Assembly (NCBI RefSeq): GCF_022846615.1
Contig: NZ_AP025637.1
Location: forward strand, 4,551,001-4,615,000
Source of the DNA: Roseomonas fluvialis
GTDB taxonomy: Bacteria > Pseudomonadota > Alphaproteobacteria > Acetobacterales > Acetobacteraceae
Direction: 5' to 3'
Length of the DNA: 64,000 nucleotides
The notes below the pieces were generated by a model that saw nothing but the letters and a program-made list of their open reading frames with translations, ran no database searches and was not told where the DNA came from. Positions 43,411 to 52,276 of this stretch are shown here, in pieces (positions within the stretch are counted from its first letter, which is position 1; each line of letters begins with the position of its first letter). Position numbers and translations under genes: made by a program.

Positions 43411-43941
43411 CTAGGGCAAGGTCACGATGCGCATGATCGCGCCGCCGGACCCTGCGGTCAGCCGGACCTCATGCAGGCCCGGCGCGGTGGGGGTCAGGAC
43501 GATGTTCACCCGCAGCCGGCCGCCGCCGGAGGCGTGGAACATCATCAGCAGGCTGCTCTCCTCCCGGCGCTCCTCGATCGGCCGGGGCACGACCAGCCGT
43601 GGTTCGAAGTGCTCCAGAGCGGAGGCTTCCAGCGCCAGCGTACCGATCCCGGCCGGCAGCAGGATCGACCAGGTCGTGGCGCGGGACAGGCGCACGACGC
43701 CCTCGTACGCCACATCGGGCGCACTGGGACCGCCGCGTGCCTGTCGATCGGTCAGCGGACCGCCGGCTCCGAACACGCCCGCGCAGGCGGCGGCGACGAA
43801 CACGGCCATTGCCGCCCAGCCAAACCGCTGCACACGCCAGACGCGTCGCTGCGCGCGCGGCTCGTCGCACACCAGTGCACGCGCACGACGCAGCGCATCG
43901 GTCGTCACCCGGGCCGCGGTCGCGCCGTCGTTGTCAGGCAT
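43411..43941 (-). CDS. Hypothetical single-pass membrane protein, 176 residues
   Basis: Not assigned to a family. The N-terminal ~38 residues are charged and cytoplasmic, followed by one transmembrane helix (WAAMAVFVAAACAGVFGAGG, about 41-60). The remaining ~115 residues look like a beta-sandwich outside the membrane (TTWSILLPAGIGTLAL, RLRVNIVLTPTAPGLHEVRLTAG read in parts). The layout recalls membrane-tethered regulators but no anti-sigma motif is seen. It is the first gene of a two-gene unit with the DUF421 protein. Confidence 0.6.
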   Translation of the reverse strand: MPDNDGATAARVTTDALRRARALVCDEPRAQRRVWRVQRFGWAAMAVFVAAACAGVFGAGGPLTDRQARGGPSAPDVAYEGVVRLSRATTWSILLPAGIGTLALEASALEHFEPRLVVPRPIEERREESSLLMMFHASGGGRLRVNIVLTPTAPGLHEVRLTAGSGGAIMRIVTLP

Positions 43942-43999
43942 GTCCGGCCCCTCCTCTGCCGCCGAAAGAAGCGCGCTGCCGCAACGAAGATGCGCGTGT

Positions 44000-46438
44000 C
44001 TAGGCGCGCCGCCTCAGGCGCTCGATGGCGTGCTTCAGCGGAATCGCCGCGGCTTCCATCTCAACCCAGGGATCACGCGGTGCCCTGGCCTGCAGCTGCT
44101 CCGTGAGCCGGTAGGCGTCGGGCGACGTCGCCTTCGCCAGCATGGTCCAGCTGATCGGCCGGGCGAGTGGCGCGCCGGCGCGTGCGCGCGGGGACCAGCT
44201 TGCGATTGCGGTCGCCTTCGACGCGTTACGCAGATAGTCGAGGAAGATGCGTCCTTCGCGAACCCGCTTGGACATCGTGGTGGTGAAGGACGCTGGGTCC
44301 TCGCGTTCCAGCAGCTTGCAGACGTGCAGCGCAAAGGCCTTGGCCTCGGGCCAGCCCGCTGCGCCGCCACGTTGCGAGGTCCCGAGCGCCACCACGATAT
44401 GCACGCCCTTCCCCCCCGAAAGGCGGGGAAAGCTGGTCATTCCGCATGCGTCGAGCACCGCGCGCAGACGCTGCGCGGCGGCACGGATGGTGGCGAAGTC
44501 CACGCCAGGCCCGGGATCGAGGTCGAAGACCAGACGATCCGGCACCTCGGGCGTGGCAGCACGCGCGCCCCAGGGATGCAGCTCGGTCGCGGAGATCTGA
44601 GCCAGCGCCAGCAGCCCGCCCTCGTCGTGGATGGTCACATAGGGCTTCGGCTGGCCGGGGATCACGACCGGCTGCAGCAGCGGCGACATGCCCTTGGTGG
44701 CGTGCCGCTGGAAGAACGACTCGCCGTCGATGCCGTCCGGCGTGCGCAGGATTGACAGCGGCCGGGCGGCCACCTGGGGCAATAGCAGCGGCGCCATGCG
44801 CATGTAGTAGTCCGCGAGCATCGCCTTGGTGACGATGGGCGACCGCTCCGTCGCCGGCCACAGGACGCGATCGGGATTGCTCAGCTTCGCCCGCCGCTCG
44901 GGTGCGGGCGTGGGGGCAGCGGCGATGGCTGGCTTGGCCAGGGCAACCTCCTCCGGCGGCTTGTCCTCGCGCAGCGCGACGAAGCTGGCGTGCCGCAGCA
45001 GGCCTTCGTCCGTCCATCCCGCAAAGGCGACCTGGGCCACCAGCTTGGGCTCAGCCCAGGTGACATCAGACAGCCGCGCCGGCTGCTTGCCGCTGAAGGG
45101 CGTGCCCTTGCGCGTCAGCGGTGCAAGCAGCCCGAGCAGCCGGCGCGACTGCGTGGCGCCGAAGCCGGTGCCGACGCGACCGAGATATGCCAGCTCCCCG
45201 CTGCGCCGCACGCCCACCAGCAGGGCGCCGATGGCGGTGCCGTGGCGGTTCAGGCTCCACCCGCCGATCACCACTTCCTCGGAGGCGCGGCACTTCGTCT
45301 TGATCCAGGCGCCGCTGCGGCCGGCAGCGTAGGGGCGGTCGACGTGCTTCGACACCACGCCCTCCATGGACAGCCGGCACGCGCTGCGCAGGATGGCATC
45401 GCCGGGCGCAGCGAAATCCTCAGCGTAGCGCAGCGTGCCGAAATCCGTGTGGTCGTCCAGCAGCGTCCGGAGGATGTCCTTGCGCTCGCGCTGGGACCGC
45501 GTACGCAGGTCCTGCGCTCCGTTCTGCAGCAGGTCGAAGGCGAAAAACACCATCGGGTGGTGCTTGTCGCCTGAAAGGATGGCCTGCAGCAGTGCGAAGT
45601 CTGGCACGCCGTCGTCGTTCAGCGCCACGGCCTCGCCATCCAGCACGCAATCGGGCAGCCCGGCCGCGGCGGCGGCGATATCGGGAAACCGGGATGTCCA
45701 GTCGAGCCCCGTGCGCGTGCGGATGCTGGCCCGCCCGCCCGCGGCCGCGACCTGCAGCCTGTAGCCGTCGAGCTTCAGCTCATGGATCCATTTCGGTCCG
45801 ACCGGCGGCGTCTCCGCCGACAGGCAGAGCTGCAGCGGCAGGAAGTCCGGCAGCGGGCGGGCCCTGGCGCGCGTGCGCAACGGGTGCGGCGGCTCTGCAG
45901 GCGCGGGAGACGGCGGCGCGCCGTCGCGCAGCACGAAGGGGTCGTTCTCCTTGATCAGCAGCCAGTTCGCGCGCGGGCTGCGCTCACCCGGCTTCGGCTT
46001 CAGGCGGATCAGGGCGAAGCCGCCTTCCATCCGCTGGCCCAGCAGCACGAACTTGAGTTGCCCGGCCGCGAGGTCCTGCTCCACCCGGGCGGCATCGCGC
46101 GGGGCCCAGGCGCCCTCGTCCCAGATCTCGACCGTGCCGCCACCATACTGCCCAGCGGGAATGCTGCCTTCGAAGCGCGCATATTCGACGGGGTGGTCCT
46201 CGACCTCGACGGCCAACCGCTTGATCGCCGGGTCGCGCACCGGTTCGTTGGTAACGGCCCAGCTTTTCAAGACACCGCCCCATTCCAGGCGCAGGTCGTA
46301 GTGCAGGCGCCGCGCCGCATGCTTCTGGATGACAAAGCGCAGTGCGCCGCCCTTGGCGGGCCTGGCACCTAGGGTGGCAGGCTCGGGAGTGCGGGCGAAG
46401 TCACGCTTTGCCCGGTAGCGGTCGAGCCCGGCAGGCAT
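44000..46438 (-). CDS. ligD: ATP-dependent DNA ligase D (PE-LIG-POL)
   Basis: Multifunctional non-homologous end-joining enzyme of 812 aa. Residues ~1-170 are the 3'-phosphoesterase (RLHYDLRLEWGG, DHPVEYARFEGSIPAGQYGG), ~195-510 the ATP-dependent ligase with adenylated Lys222 in ELKLDGYR, DGEAVAL and MEGVVSK motifs and the OB domain, and ~525-812 the primase-polymerase with the metal-binding VFDLDPGPG and SGGKGVHIVV. The domain order is that of Pseudomonas LigD. The start is 1 base beyond the ku stop, so the two form an operon and act together on double-strand breaks. Confidence 0.95.
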   Translation of the reverse strand: MPAGLDRYRAKRDFARTPEPATLGARPAKGGALRFVIQKHAARRLHYDLRLEWGGVLKSWAVTNEPVRDPAIKRLAVEVEDHPVEYARFEGSIPAGQYGGGTVEIWDEGAWAPRDAARVEQDLAAGQLKFVLLGQRMEGGFALIRLKPKPGERSPRANWLLIKENDPFVLRDGAPPSPAPAEPPHPLRTRARARPLPDFLPLQLCLSAETPPVGPKWIHELKLDGYRLQVAAAGGRASIRTRTGLDWTSRFPDIAAAAAGLPDCVLDGEAVALNDDGVPDFALLQAILSGDKHHPMVFFAFDLLQNGAQDLRTRSQRERKDILRTLLDDHTDFGTLRYAEDFAAPGDAILRSACRLSMEGVVSKHVDRPYAAGRSGAWIKTKCRASEEVVIGGWSLNRHGTAIGALLVGVRRSGELAYLGRVGTGFGATQSRRLLGLLAPLTRKGTPFSGKQPARLSDVTWAEPKLVAQVAFAGWTDEGLLRHASFVALREDKPPEEVALAKPAIAAAPTPAPERRAKLSNPDRVLWPATERSPIVTKAMLADYYMRMAPLLLPQVAARPLSILRTPDGIDGESFFQRHATKGMSPLLQPVVIPGQPKPYVTIHDEGGLLALAQISATELHPWGARAATPEVPDRLVFDLDPGPGVDFATIRAAAQRLRAVLDACGMTSFPRLSGGKGVHIVVALGTSQRGGAAGWPEAKAFALHVCKLLEREDPASFTTTMSKRVREGRIFLDYLRNASKATAIASWSPRARAGAPLARPISWTMLAKATSPDAYRLTEQLQARAPRDPWVEMEAAAIPLKHAIERLRRRA

Positions 46439-46439
46439 G

Positions 46440-47327
46440 TCAGCGCGAGCGACGGCGCACGGGTTTCGCGGCCGGCGCGGCCTTGGCCTTGGCCCGCGCA
46501 GGCGTCGCCTTCGCGGCGGCGGCGGCGGCGACCGGCTTCGCTTTTGCCGCCTTGCCGGACAGGCTGCGCTTCAGCGCCTCCATCAGGTCGATCACATTGT
46601 CGGGTTCCGGCGGCGGAGCGGTGACGCCGCCGTCCCCGCCGTCATCCTTTCGCGCGATGAGGTCGCGCAGCGCATCCTCGTAGCGGTCAACGAACGCAGA
46701 AGGGTCAAAGGCGCCGTGCTGCTGGGCGATGATCTGCTCGGCGATCTCCACCATCCGCGCATCGGCCTTGCGATCCGGGATGGCGGCGAAAGCCTCTTCC
46801 TCGGGTCGGATCTCGTCGTGGCTGCGCAGCGTGGTCACCAGGATGCCGCGCCCGCGCGGCTCGAGCGCAACCAGGCGTTCCCGGGTGTGCAGTACGAGTC
46901 GTCCCAGCGCGACACGCCCGCTCTCGCGCAGCGCCTCGCGGATCACCACGAAGGCCTCCACGCCGGCCTTCTGAGCGGGCGCCAGATAGTAGGGATCCTC
47001 CCACCAGATCCGGTCGATGTCTTCGAGCTTGACGAACCGCTCGATGTCGATTGTGCGCGTACTCTCGAGCCTAACGCTGCGGATCTCCTCATCGGTGAGG
47101 AGAACGTAGCGGTCCTTCGACGTCTCGAAGCCACGCACCAATTCCTTGCGCTCGACGGGTGTGCCGGTCTCGGCGTCCACGGTCAGTTGCCGCACGCGGT
47201 TGCCGGTGGTGGGATTGATGAGCCGGAAGCTGACGTCGCCCTCGCGCGAGGACGCGTTGTAGAGCGCGACGGGACACGACACGAGGGACAGCCGCAGGTG
47301 CCCCTCCCAGCTTGGACGCGTTGCCAT
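46440..47327 (-). CDS. ku: Ku protein (NHEJ DNA end-binding)
   Basis: A 295-aa bacterial Ku, forming a homodimeric ring on DNA ends and recruiting LigD. The start MATRPSWEGHLRLSLVSCPV and the segments LINPTTGNRVRQ, YVLLTDEEI, IDIERFVKLEDIDRIWWEDPYYL (read in part) and VALGRLVLHTRERLVALEPRG (in part) are diagnostic. The C-terminal ~50 residues are a Lys/Ala-rich tail (KAAKAKPVAAAAAAKATPAR), which in other Ku proteins adds DNA binding. ligD follows directly. Confidence 0.95.
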   Translation of the reverse strand: MATRPSWEGHLRLSLVSCPVALYNASSREGDVSFRLINPTTGNRVRQLTVDAETGTPVERKELVRGFETSKDRYVLLTDEEIRSVRLESTRTIDIERFVKLEDIDRIWWEDPYYLAPAQKAGVEAFVVIREALRESGRVALGRLVLHTRERLVALEPRGRGILVTTLRSHDEIRPEEEAFAAIPDRKADARMVEIAEQIIAQQHGAFDPSAFVDRYEDALRDLIARKDDGGDGGVTAPPPEPDNVIDLMEALKRSLSGKAAKAKPVAAAAAAKATPARAKAKAAPAAKPVRRRSR

Positions 47328-47657
47328 GAAGCGGAAACGCGGCGGTGTGGCTGCGGTTGCACGCACGGGCACCGCAGTACGCCCTTCCCCATGCCGGCGC
47401 GTCGAACACCGCACGGCACTCCGCCGCGCGGGAGCGAAAGCGGCAAACCACCAGGCGCGCACGCATCGGGACGGTGGTGACTGTCGCCATCACGGCACCG
47501 CTGTCCGCGCTGGTGATGCACCACCAGCCAGCGACCATACTGCCCGCGTGCAGCAGAATGGCGCCGGATCTCGCGGAGAGCGTCGTCGTTCGTCATCAAG
47601 CGGTCGATGACGCCAGGCGCCGGCGGTGCGACCACCCTGGCGACATCACGCCACCGT
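47328..47657. other. Gap upstream of ku
   Basis: Open frames on the minus strand run into the ku gene in other frames but none is recognisable or has a convincing ribosome site. It should hold the ku-ligD promoter. Confidence 0.45.
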
Positions 47658-47888
47658 CTAGAGCGGCGCTTCCGGTTCGTCCGCTTGGCGTTGCGCCTCT
47701 GCCCCCGAGATGCTGAGCCGGACCTCGTCGCCCTCGACCTCGGCGACGCAGACCAGTGGCAGGAAGCGGTGCATCCCTTCCTCGTTGCGGGTCAGCTTGA
47801 TCTGGTCGCCCTCGAGGCCATCGACGATACCGACGTGTTCGCCGTCGCTGGCAACGACGGTCATGTGTTCGCGGATCTGGTCGCTCAT
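47658..47888 (-). CDS. DUF2171 domain protein
   Basis: A 76-aa protein made of one PRC-barrel-like DUF2171 unit: IREHMTVVASDGEHVGIVDG, then GDQIKLTRNEEGMHRFLPL and EVEGDEVRLS. Such proteins are common near stress and desiccation genes in alphaproteobacteria, with unknown biochemical role. AAAGGAAACGGG lies upstream; the ATG at 47888 is used, though a GTG 9 bases earlier is possible. The gene lies upstream of ku on the same strand. Confidence 0.85.
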   Translation of the reverse strand: MSDQIREHMTVVASDGEHVGIVDGLEGDQIKLTRNEEGMHRFLPLVCVAEVEGDEVRLSISGAEAQRQADEPEAPL

Positions 47889-48000
47889 GTCATTCACGTC
47901 CCGTTTCCTTTCCTGGGTGCGGAAGCATTCGGGCCCCAACGCGCCCCCATCCTCACGCAGTACATGAAACCGTCGCCGCTGCCGTAGGTTCCCCGAGTGC

Positions 48001-50469
48001 CTACCGGGCCGTCGGCAGGAACCGCATGCTGCAGCGGAGCCCATCGGGCTCCCACGCCATCTCGAGGGTACCGCCAAGCTGGTTCTCGATGGTGGAGCGA
48101 ATGAGGAAGGTACCGAAGCCCTCATGCTCGGGCGCGGCGGCCACCCGGGGTCCGCCACGCTCCTTCCAGGTCATCGCGACCGTGGCGCCCTCCATGCGCC
48201 AGGTCACCTCGATCGACCCATCCGGCACGGACAGGGCGCCGTACTTCGCGCTGTTGGTCGCCAGCTCGTGCACGGCCATCGACACGTGCTGCGTTGCGTC
48301 CACGTCGAGCATCACCTCTGGCCCGTCGATACGTATGTCTCGTCGGTCAGCGGCGCTAGACAAGTGGGCGGCGAGCTCCTCGCGAACCAGCTCCCCGATC
48401 GCCGCGCCCGCCCAGCGCGAGCGGCCGAGCAGCGTGATGGTCTGCGACAGCGACCTGATGCGCCCCTCGAGCGTGGCGACGAATTCCTCATGTGTCGGCG
48501 CTGTTGTCATGCGCACCAGTCCGCTCACCAGCGTCATCGCGTTTCGCGCGCGATGCTCGACTTCCTGCGCCAGAAGCGCGGCGCGGATCTCGTCCTGCTT
48601 ACGCTCGGTGATGTCATAGGCGACGCCAAGGATGCGCCGTCCCTTGCCGTCGCCAAGGTCGACAGCTCGCGCGCGAATGATGATCCAGGGCGTCGGCGCC
48701 CCAGGCTCGGCCGATGCCCGAATGCGCAGTTCCACCCGCATGGTGCCCGCCGCGAGCACCTCGCGCAGCCCACGCCACAGGAGGCGCCGGTCCTGCGGCA
48801 GGACGCACCGCATCACGTCGCGCCAAGGCGGCGCCGTGTCTGAGGACTTATATCGGATGAGCTGCAACGCCCGCTGCGCCAGGTAAAGGCGACCTTGAGT
48901 CGGCAGCCATTCCCAGGTCCCAATGCCGACAGCGTCCTGTGCCAGGACCAGGCGGGCGTCGGTCTCCGCCAACTGCGCCTCGGTCGAGCGCAGCGAGGTG
49001 ACGTCGACATGGATGCCGCGCATGACAAGCGCGCGCCCCCGTGCATCCCTCTCGATCTCGCCGCGCGCCGATATCCAGCGCACCTCGCCCGAGGGTGTGA
49101 CGATTCGGTAGGTCTGTTCGTATTCGGTTATGCGGCTGTCGTCGGCGACGGCATTCAACAGCCTTGCCTCGGCCGCGGCCCGATCATCGGGATGCAGCCT
49201 GCGCATCCAGTCCGCATGGGTTTCGCGCGCTGCGCTGGGCGCGAGGCCGTTCACTGCCATGTACTCAGGCGACCGAAGGCTACGGCCAGTCGTCAAATCC
49301 ACCTCGAAGGTTCCGACCATCGCGTAGCGCTTGGCCCGTTCCAGGCGGTCCTCCGACCTCTCAACGTCGCGCAGAAGTGTCGCGTTGGCCGTCACCAGAC
49401 GCAGTTGGTCGCTGCGCACGCGCAGGCTCAACGCCAGCAGCGCCGCTATCGCCGGGACGCCGAAGGCGAGGTAGGGTCCGAAGGCCGACCGCCACTCGGC
49501 GCGGACCGCAGTGAGAGGTCGCGTTGCGACGGCATAAACGGGAAAGCCATTGAGGCGGCGCGCTGCCTCCAGTCGCGCCTCGCCGTTGCCGTCCTGGCCG
49601 GCCCAGTGTCGGTCGGAGGTGGCGCCAGCCGCGGCGAGCGCCGACACGGCACGCGCGCCTGAATCGACTTGGAGCGGCTCGGCATGGATCACGCTGCTGG
49701 CGATCGGGACGCCGTCGTCACGCAGCAGCGCGATCCGGTCCGTGTTGTGCGGCAATAGCCGGCGTAGGCCTGCGCCGATCGTGTTCGGATCGACCGAGAT
49801 GGTAACGAGGCCATCGAAACGGCCGCGCCCCTGCGTGTCGGGCCGGGACCAGCGGCCTCGGCTGACAGCGAAGAACAGACGGCCGTCAAAGCGGCCGACG
49901 AACATGCGGCTGATATGGACGGCTGGAGGATTGGCGCCGCTCAGCGCCTGGAAGAAATCGCGGTCGGACAGCGATTGGCCGGTCGGTACTGGAAACAGGT
50001 GGCTCGCCGCCACCGGAACGCCAGCAGCGTCCAGGGCGAAGGCGATGACAGGCGGATCGAACTCCTGGACCAATTCGGCAAGCAGCGCGTGGGCGCGATG
50101 TTCGAACGCCGTCGGCGCCTCTGCGGCAAGCTCGGCCAACCGGTCGCTTACGCGAGCCGCCGCCACGGCATAGCCGCTGAGGGCGCGATCAGCGGTCTCC
50201 GCTGCGGACTCCGCCATGCGCGCCACTTCCTCCGTGGCTTCCGACACCGTCGCGGTCCAAGTCAGTTGGCCTGCAAGCGCAAGGACGAAGGCGGGAACGG
50301 CGACCGTCAGAGCGGGCAGCAAACTGATGAAACCATGGCCCCGCGGCTGATCGCGGGAGGCGCGATTGAGGCGGCTACGCGCTGCACGGATCAGATTGTC
50401 ACGGACGGGCGGCTCGACGCTGTCGGAACCCGACGATCGCAGCGCCTCATCAGGAGCGGGGCTCGGCAA
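48001..50469 (-). CDS. Membrane HWE-family sensor histidine kinase with periplasmic Cache-like and two PAS domains
   Basis: An 822-aa sensor. Transmembrane helices at about residues 47-70 and 331-350 enclose a double-Cache-like sensor (FFQALSGANPPAVHISRMFV, FDGLVTISVDPNTIGAG). Two PAS/PAC units follow (~380-500 and ~505-625, with YRIVTPSGEVRWISARGEIE and AYDITERKQDE). The HWE kinase core has phosphoacceptor His639 in AQEVEHRARNAMTLVSGL and an intact N-box HELATNSAKYGALS, unlike the kinase beside ecfG. GFGTFLIRSTIENQLGG is the G-box. No partner regulator is adjacent. As HWE kinases phosphorylate PhyR in several alphaproteobacteria, it is a candidate for the nearby PhyR. Confidence 0.9.
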   Translation of the reverse strand: MPSPAPDEALRSSGSDSVEPPVRDNLIRAARSRLNRASRDQPRGHGFISLLPALTVAVPAFVLALAGQLTWTATVSEATEEVARMAESAAETADRALSGYAVAAARVSDRLAELAAEAPTAFEHRAHALLAELVQEFDPPVIAFALDAAGVPVAASHLFPVPTGQSLSDRDFFQALSGANPPAVHISRMFVGRFDGRLFFAVSRGRWSRPDTQGRGRFDGLVTISVDPNTIGAGLRRLLPHNTDRIALLRDDGVPIASSVIHAEPLQVDSGARAVSALAAAGATSDRHWAGQDGNGEARLEAARRLNGFPVYAVATRPLTAVRAEWRSAFGPYLAFGVPAIAALLALSLRVRSDQLRLVTANATLLRDVERSEDRLERAKRYAMVGTFEVDLTTGRSLRSPEYMAVNGLAPSAARETHADWMRRLHPDDRAAAEARLLNAVADDSRITEYEQTYRIVTPSGEVRWISARGEIERDARGRALVMRGIHVDVTSLRSTEAQLAETDARLVLAQDAVGIGTWEWLPTQGRLYLAQRALQLIRYKSSDTAPPWRDVMRCVLPQDRRLLWRGLREVLAAGTMRVELRIRASAEPGAPTPWIIIRARAVDLGDGKGRRILGVAYDITERKQDEIRAALLAQEVEHRARNAMTLVSGLVRMTTAPTHEEFVATLEGRIRSLSQTITLLGRSRWAGAAIGELVREELAAHLSSAADRRDIRIDGPEVMLDVDATQHVSMAVHELATNSAKYGALSVPDGSIEVTWRMEGATVAMTWKERGGPRVAAAPEHEGFGTFLIRSTIENQLGGTLEMAWEPDGLRCSMRFLPTAR

Positions 50470-50849
50470 GTGCCCTCCTGGTCCGGCCTGATGGGTTCGG
50501 CGGAAGTGCTTGCGTCGCGCCCGCCTCCAGGAACTTCACCGGATCCCTGACCGTCACTAACACGCGAACCGACGAATTGAAATCAAGAATGCAACCGCCT
50601 GATTCACGCGAGATGCTGTGCGCACAAGGCCACCGCCGGGCCGGCCAAAGGCCCGCCAGACCGGGCGGACTGAAGCGCCTGGCATCGTCCGCACTGACCA
50701 TTCCGTTCGCTTGTTCATTCAGAGTGCGGTTTGGTCGCCATCAGCCCCGCTCGCAATCAGCACTACCGCCCGATACGGGCCGTGTGCCTTCGCACAGCAG
50801 GTAATCATGGAGCGGGCCGCTACACGCGTCGGCGTCGCGGCCCAGCCCG
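50470..50849. other. Gap upstream of the large kinase
   Basis: No recognisable gene on either strand; the kinase promoter should lie here. Confidence 0.45.
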
Positions 50850-50966
50850 TCAGAAGATCTTCTCCAGGGCGAGCATCGCGCCCACTGCGACCAGCGCAGC
50901 AGCGGCGACGCACGCGAACGACCTGAAGAGACGTGGATCGTTGTTGGCAGTCCGGTAGGTTTCCAT
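50850..50966 (-). CDS. Possible 38-residue single-pass membrane peptide
   Basis: Begins METYRTANNDPRLFRSFACV and continues into a hydrophobic helix (AAAALVAVGAMLAL) ending EKIF. A charged N-terminus, one membrane span and a short charged end make a plausible small membrane protein. The ribosome site is weak (TTGAAG). Not recognised. Confidence 0.38.
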   Translation of the reverse strand: METYRTANNDPRLFRSFACVAAAALVAVGAMLALEKIF

Positions 50967-51583
50967 ACGGGCTTCAACCGCGCCCCGCCGTCAAGGTTCC
51001 CAAAGCCGCGCAGTTGGGTTCCAGATCGGAGGTGTGGGCCTGAATGAACGCCGTCGCGAGTGATTGCACTACGGTCGGGTAGCCCGCCGAGTTACGCGTA
51101 ACCGTCGCTGAGCCCCAGAGCAGGCGACCATACCCCCCCGCAGGAGCAGGCCGGGCCTTTGGATGAGAGAGTAATGGCCCACTGATGCCGGTGCGAAATC
51201 TGCAAGGATCGCGCGCGTGCGGCAGGTCGGTGATGGTGATCCCCGGAAACCCCTTCGCGCAGGCAAAGCCGCTGTTGCGCGCCAACCCGCCGGCCAGGGC
51301 CCAGGCCGGTGCCGGCTTCCGGCTCGTACTGACCCGCACAAACGAGCGCCTGGACGACTAACCTCTGGGCCACGCGCAGCACCGTGGCCGATGTGCCGCG
51401 CATCGACGGATGCACCCTCGCCACCAGCGCTCCCAAAGGGCACGAAGGGGAAGGCAAGCCGATGCTGGCCATCGCCGCCAAGGGCCGCCTTCGGGGACGA
51501 GGCAAAGGCCGAGCGTGCCGCACGACATCGCGCCGATCGCGCCTGGCCGCATGCGGGGCGGCGATGTGGGTGCGCCCGGCCTG
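50967..51583. other. Long gap without a supported gene
   Basis: Overlapping open frames in several frames on both strands; none has both a ribosome site and a recognisable product. Possibly a decayed gene. Confidence 0.45.
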
Positions 51584-52234
51584 CTAAGGCGTCGCCCTCG
51601 ACCGGCGGACTACGCGCACCTTGCCGCTGTCGCCTCCGCCGCAATACAGCCGCTCACTGCCATCGGACTCGAGCCCCGAAACGCCGGTACCGGCTGGCAT
51701 GTCGAGCTTTTCCAACACCTCTCCCGTCTCGGGGTCGATGCGGCGCAGATCGCTCTCCTCGCCTTCCCAGGTGCCGTGCCAGAGGTCGCCCTCCGCCCAG
51801 GTCACGCCGGTGACGAAGCGGTCGGACGAGATTGAGCGGATCAGCGCGCCGGTGTCGGGATTGATCTGATGGATCCGTCGGCTCCGATACTCGCCGACCC
51901 ACAGCGACCCTTCGGCCCAGGCCATCCCCGAATCTCCGCCATTGCCCGGGGCCGGTATCGAGGCGAGCAGGGCACCGCTCTTTGGGTCGATCTTGTGGAT
52001 ACGGTTTTCGGCGATCTGGTAGATGTGCGTCCCGTCGAAGGCTGTCCCCGCATGCGCGGCGACGTCGATGACGCCTGTGAGCTTTCCGCTTTCCGGGTCG
52101 ATGGCTCTCAGCGAAGCGCCCGCGGCAAACCAGATGCGCTCGCCATCGAACGTCACTCCGTTGACCTTTGGTGCGTCGGGAAATGGCCCATACTCGCGGA
52201 TGATCTCTGCCGCCCGGCGTTTCATCTGATCCAT
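51584..52234 (-). CDS. Beta-propeller protein (Vgb/glutamine-cyclotransferase-like)
   Basis: A 216-aa protein with repeated propeller blades: IWFAAGASLRAIDPESGKL, IYQIAENRIHKIDPKSGALL, LWVGEYRSRRIHQINPDTGAL and LWHGTWEGEESDLRRIDPET. Each blade ends in an Ile-Asp/Asn-Pro-x-Thr/Ser-Gly turn. No signal peptide, so cytoplasmic. The start may be the ATG at 52234 or the one at 52225, which has better spacing from AGGA. It lies 42 bases after the HTH-protein gene on the same strand and probably shares its transcript. Ligand or enzymatic role unknown. Confidence 0.78.
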   Translation of the reverse strand: MDQMKRRAAEIIREYGPFPDAPKVNGVTFDGERIWFAAGASLRAIDPESGKLTGVIDVAAHAGTAFDGTHIYQIAENRIHKIDPKSGALLASIPAPGNGGDSGMAWAEGSLWVGEYRSRRIHQINPDTGALIRSISSDRFVTGVTWAEGDLWHGTWEGEESDLRRIDPETGEVLEKLDMPAGTGVSGLESDGSERLYCGGGDSGKVRVVRRSRATP

Positions 52235-52276
52235 CCTTTTCCGGAGAACAATGTCTGCCTGTCCGGCCTGACCTCA

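Noticed and set aside
47183..47596. Minus-strand frame upstream of and overlapping ku (MTNDDALREIRRHSAARG...)
   Set aside because: Overlaps the ku start by about 145 bases in another frame and becomes Cys/Arg/Pro-rich; not convincing as a gene.
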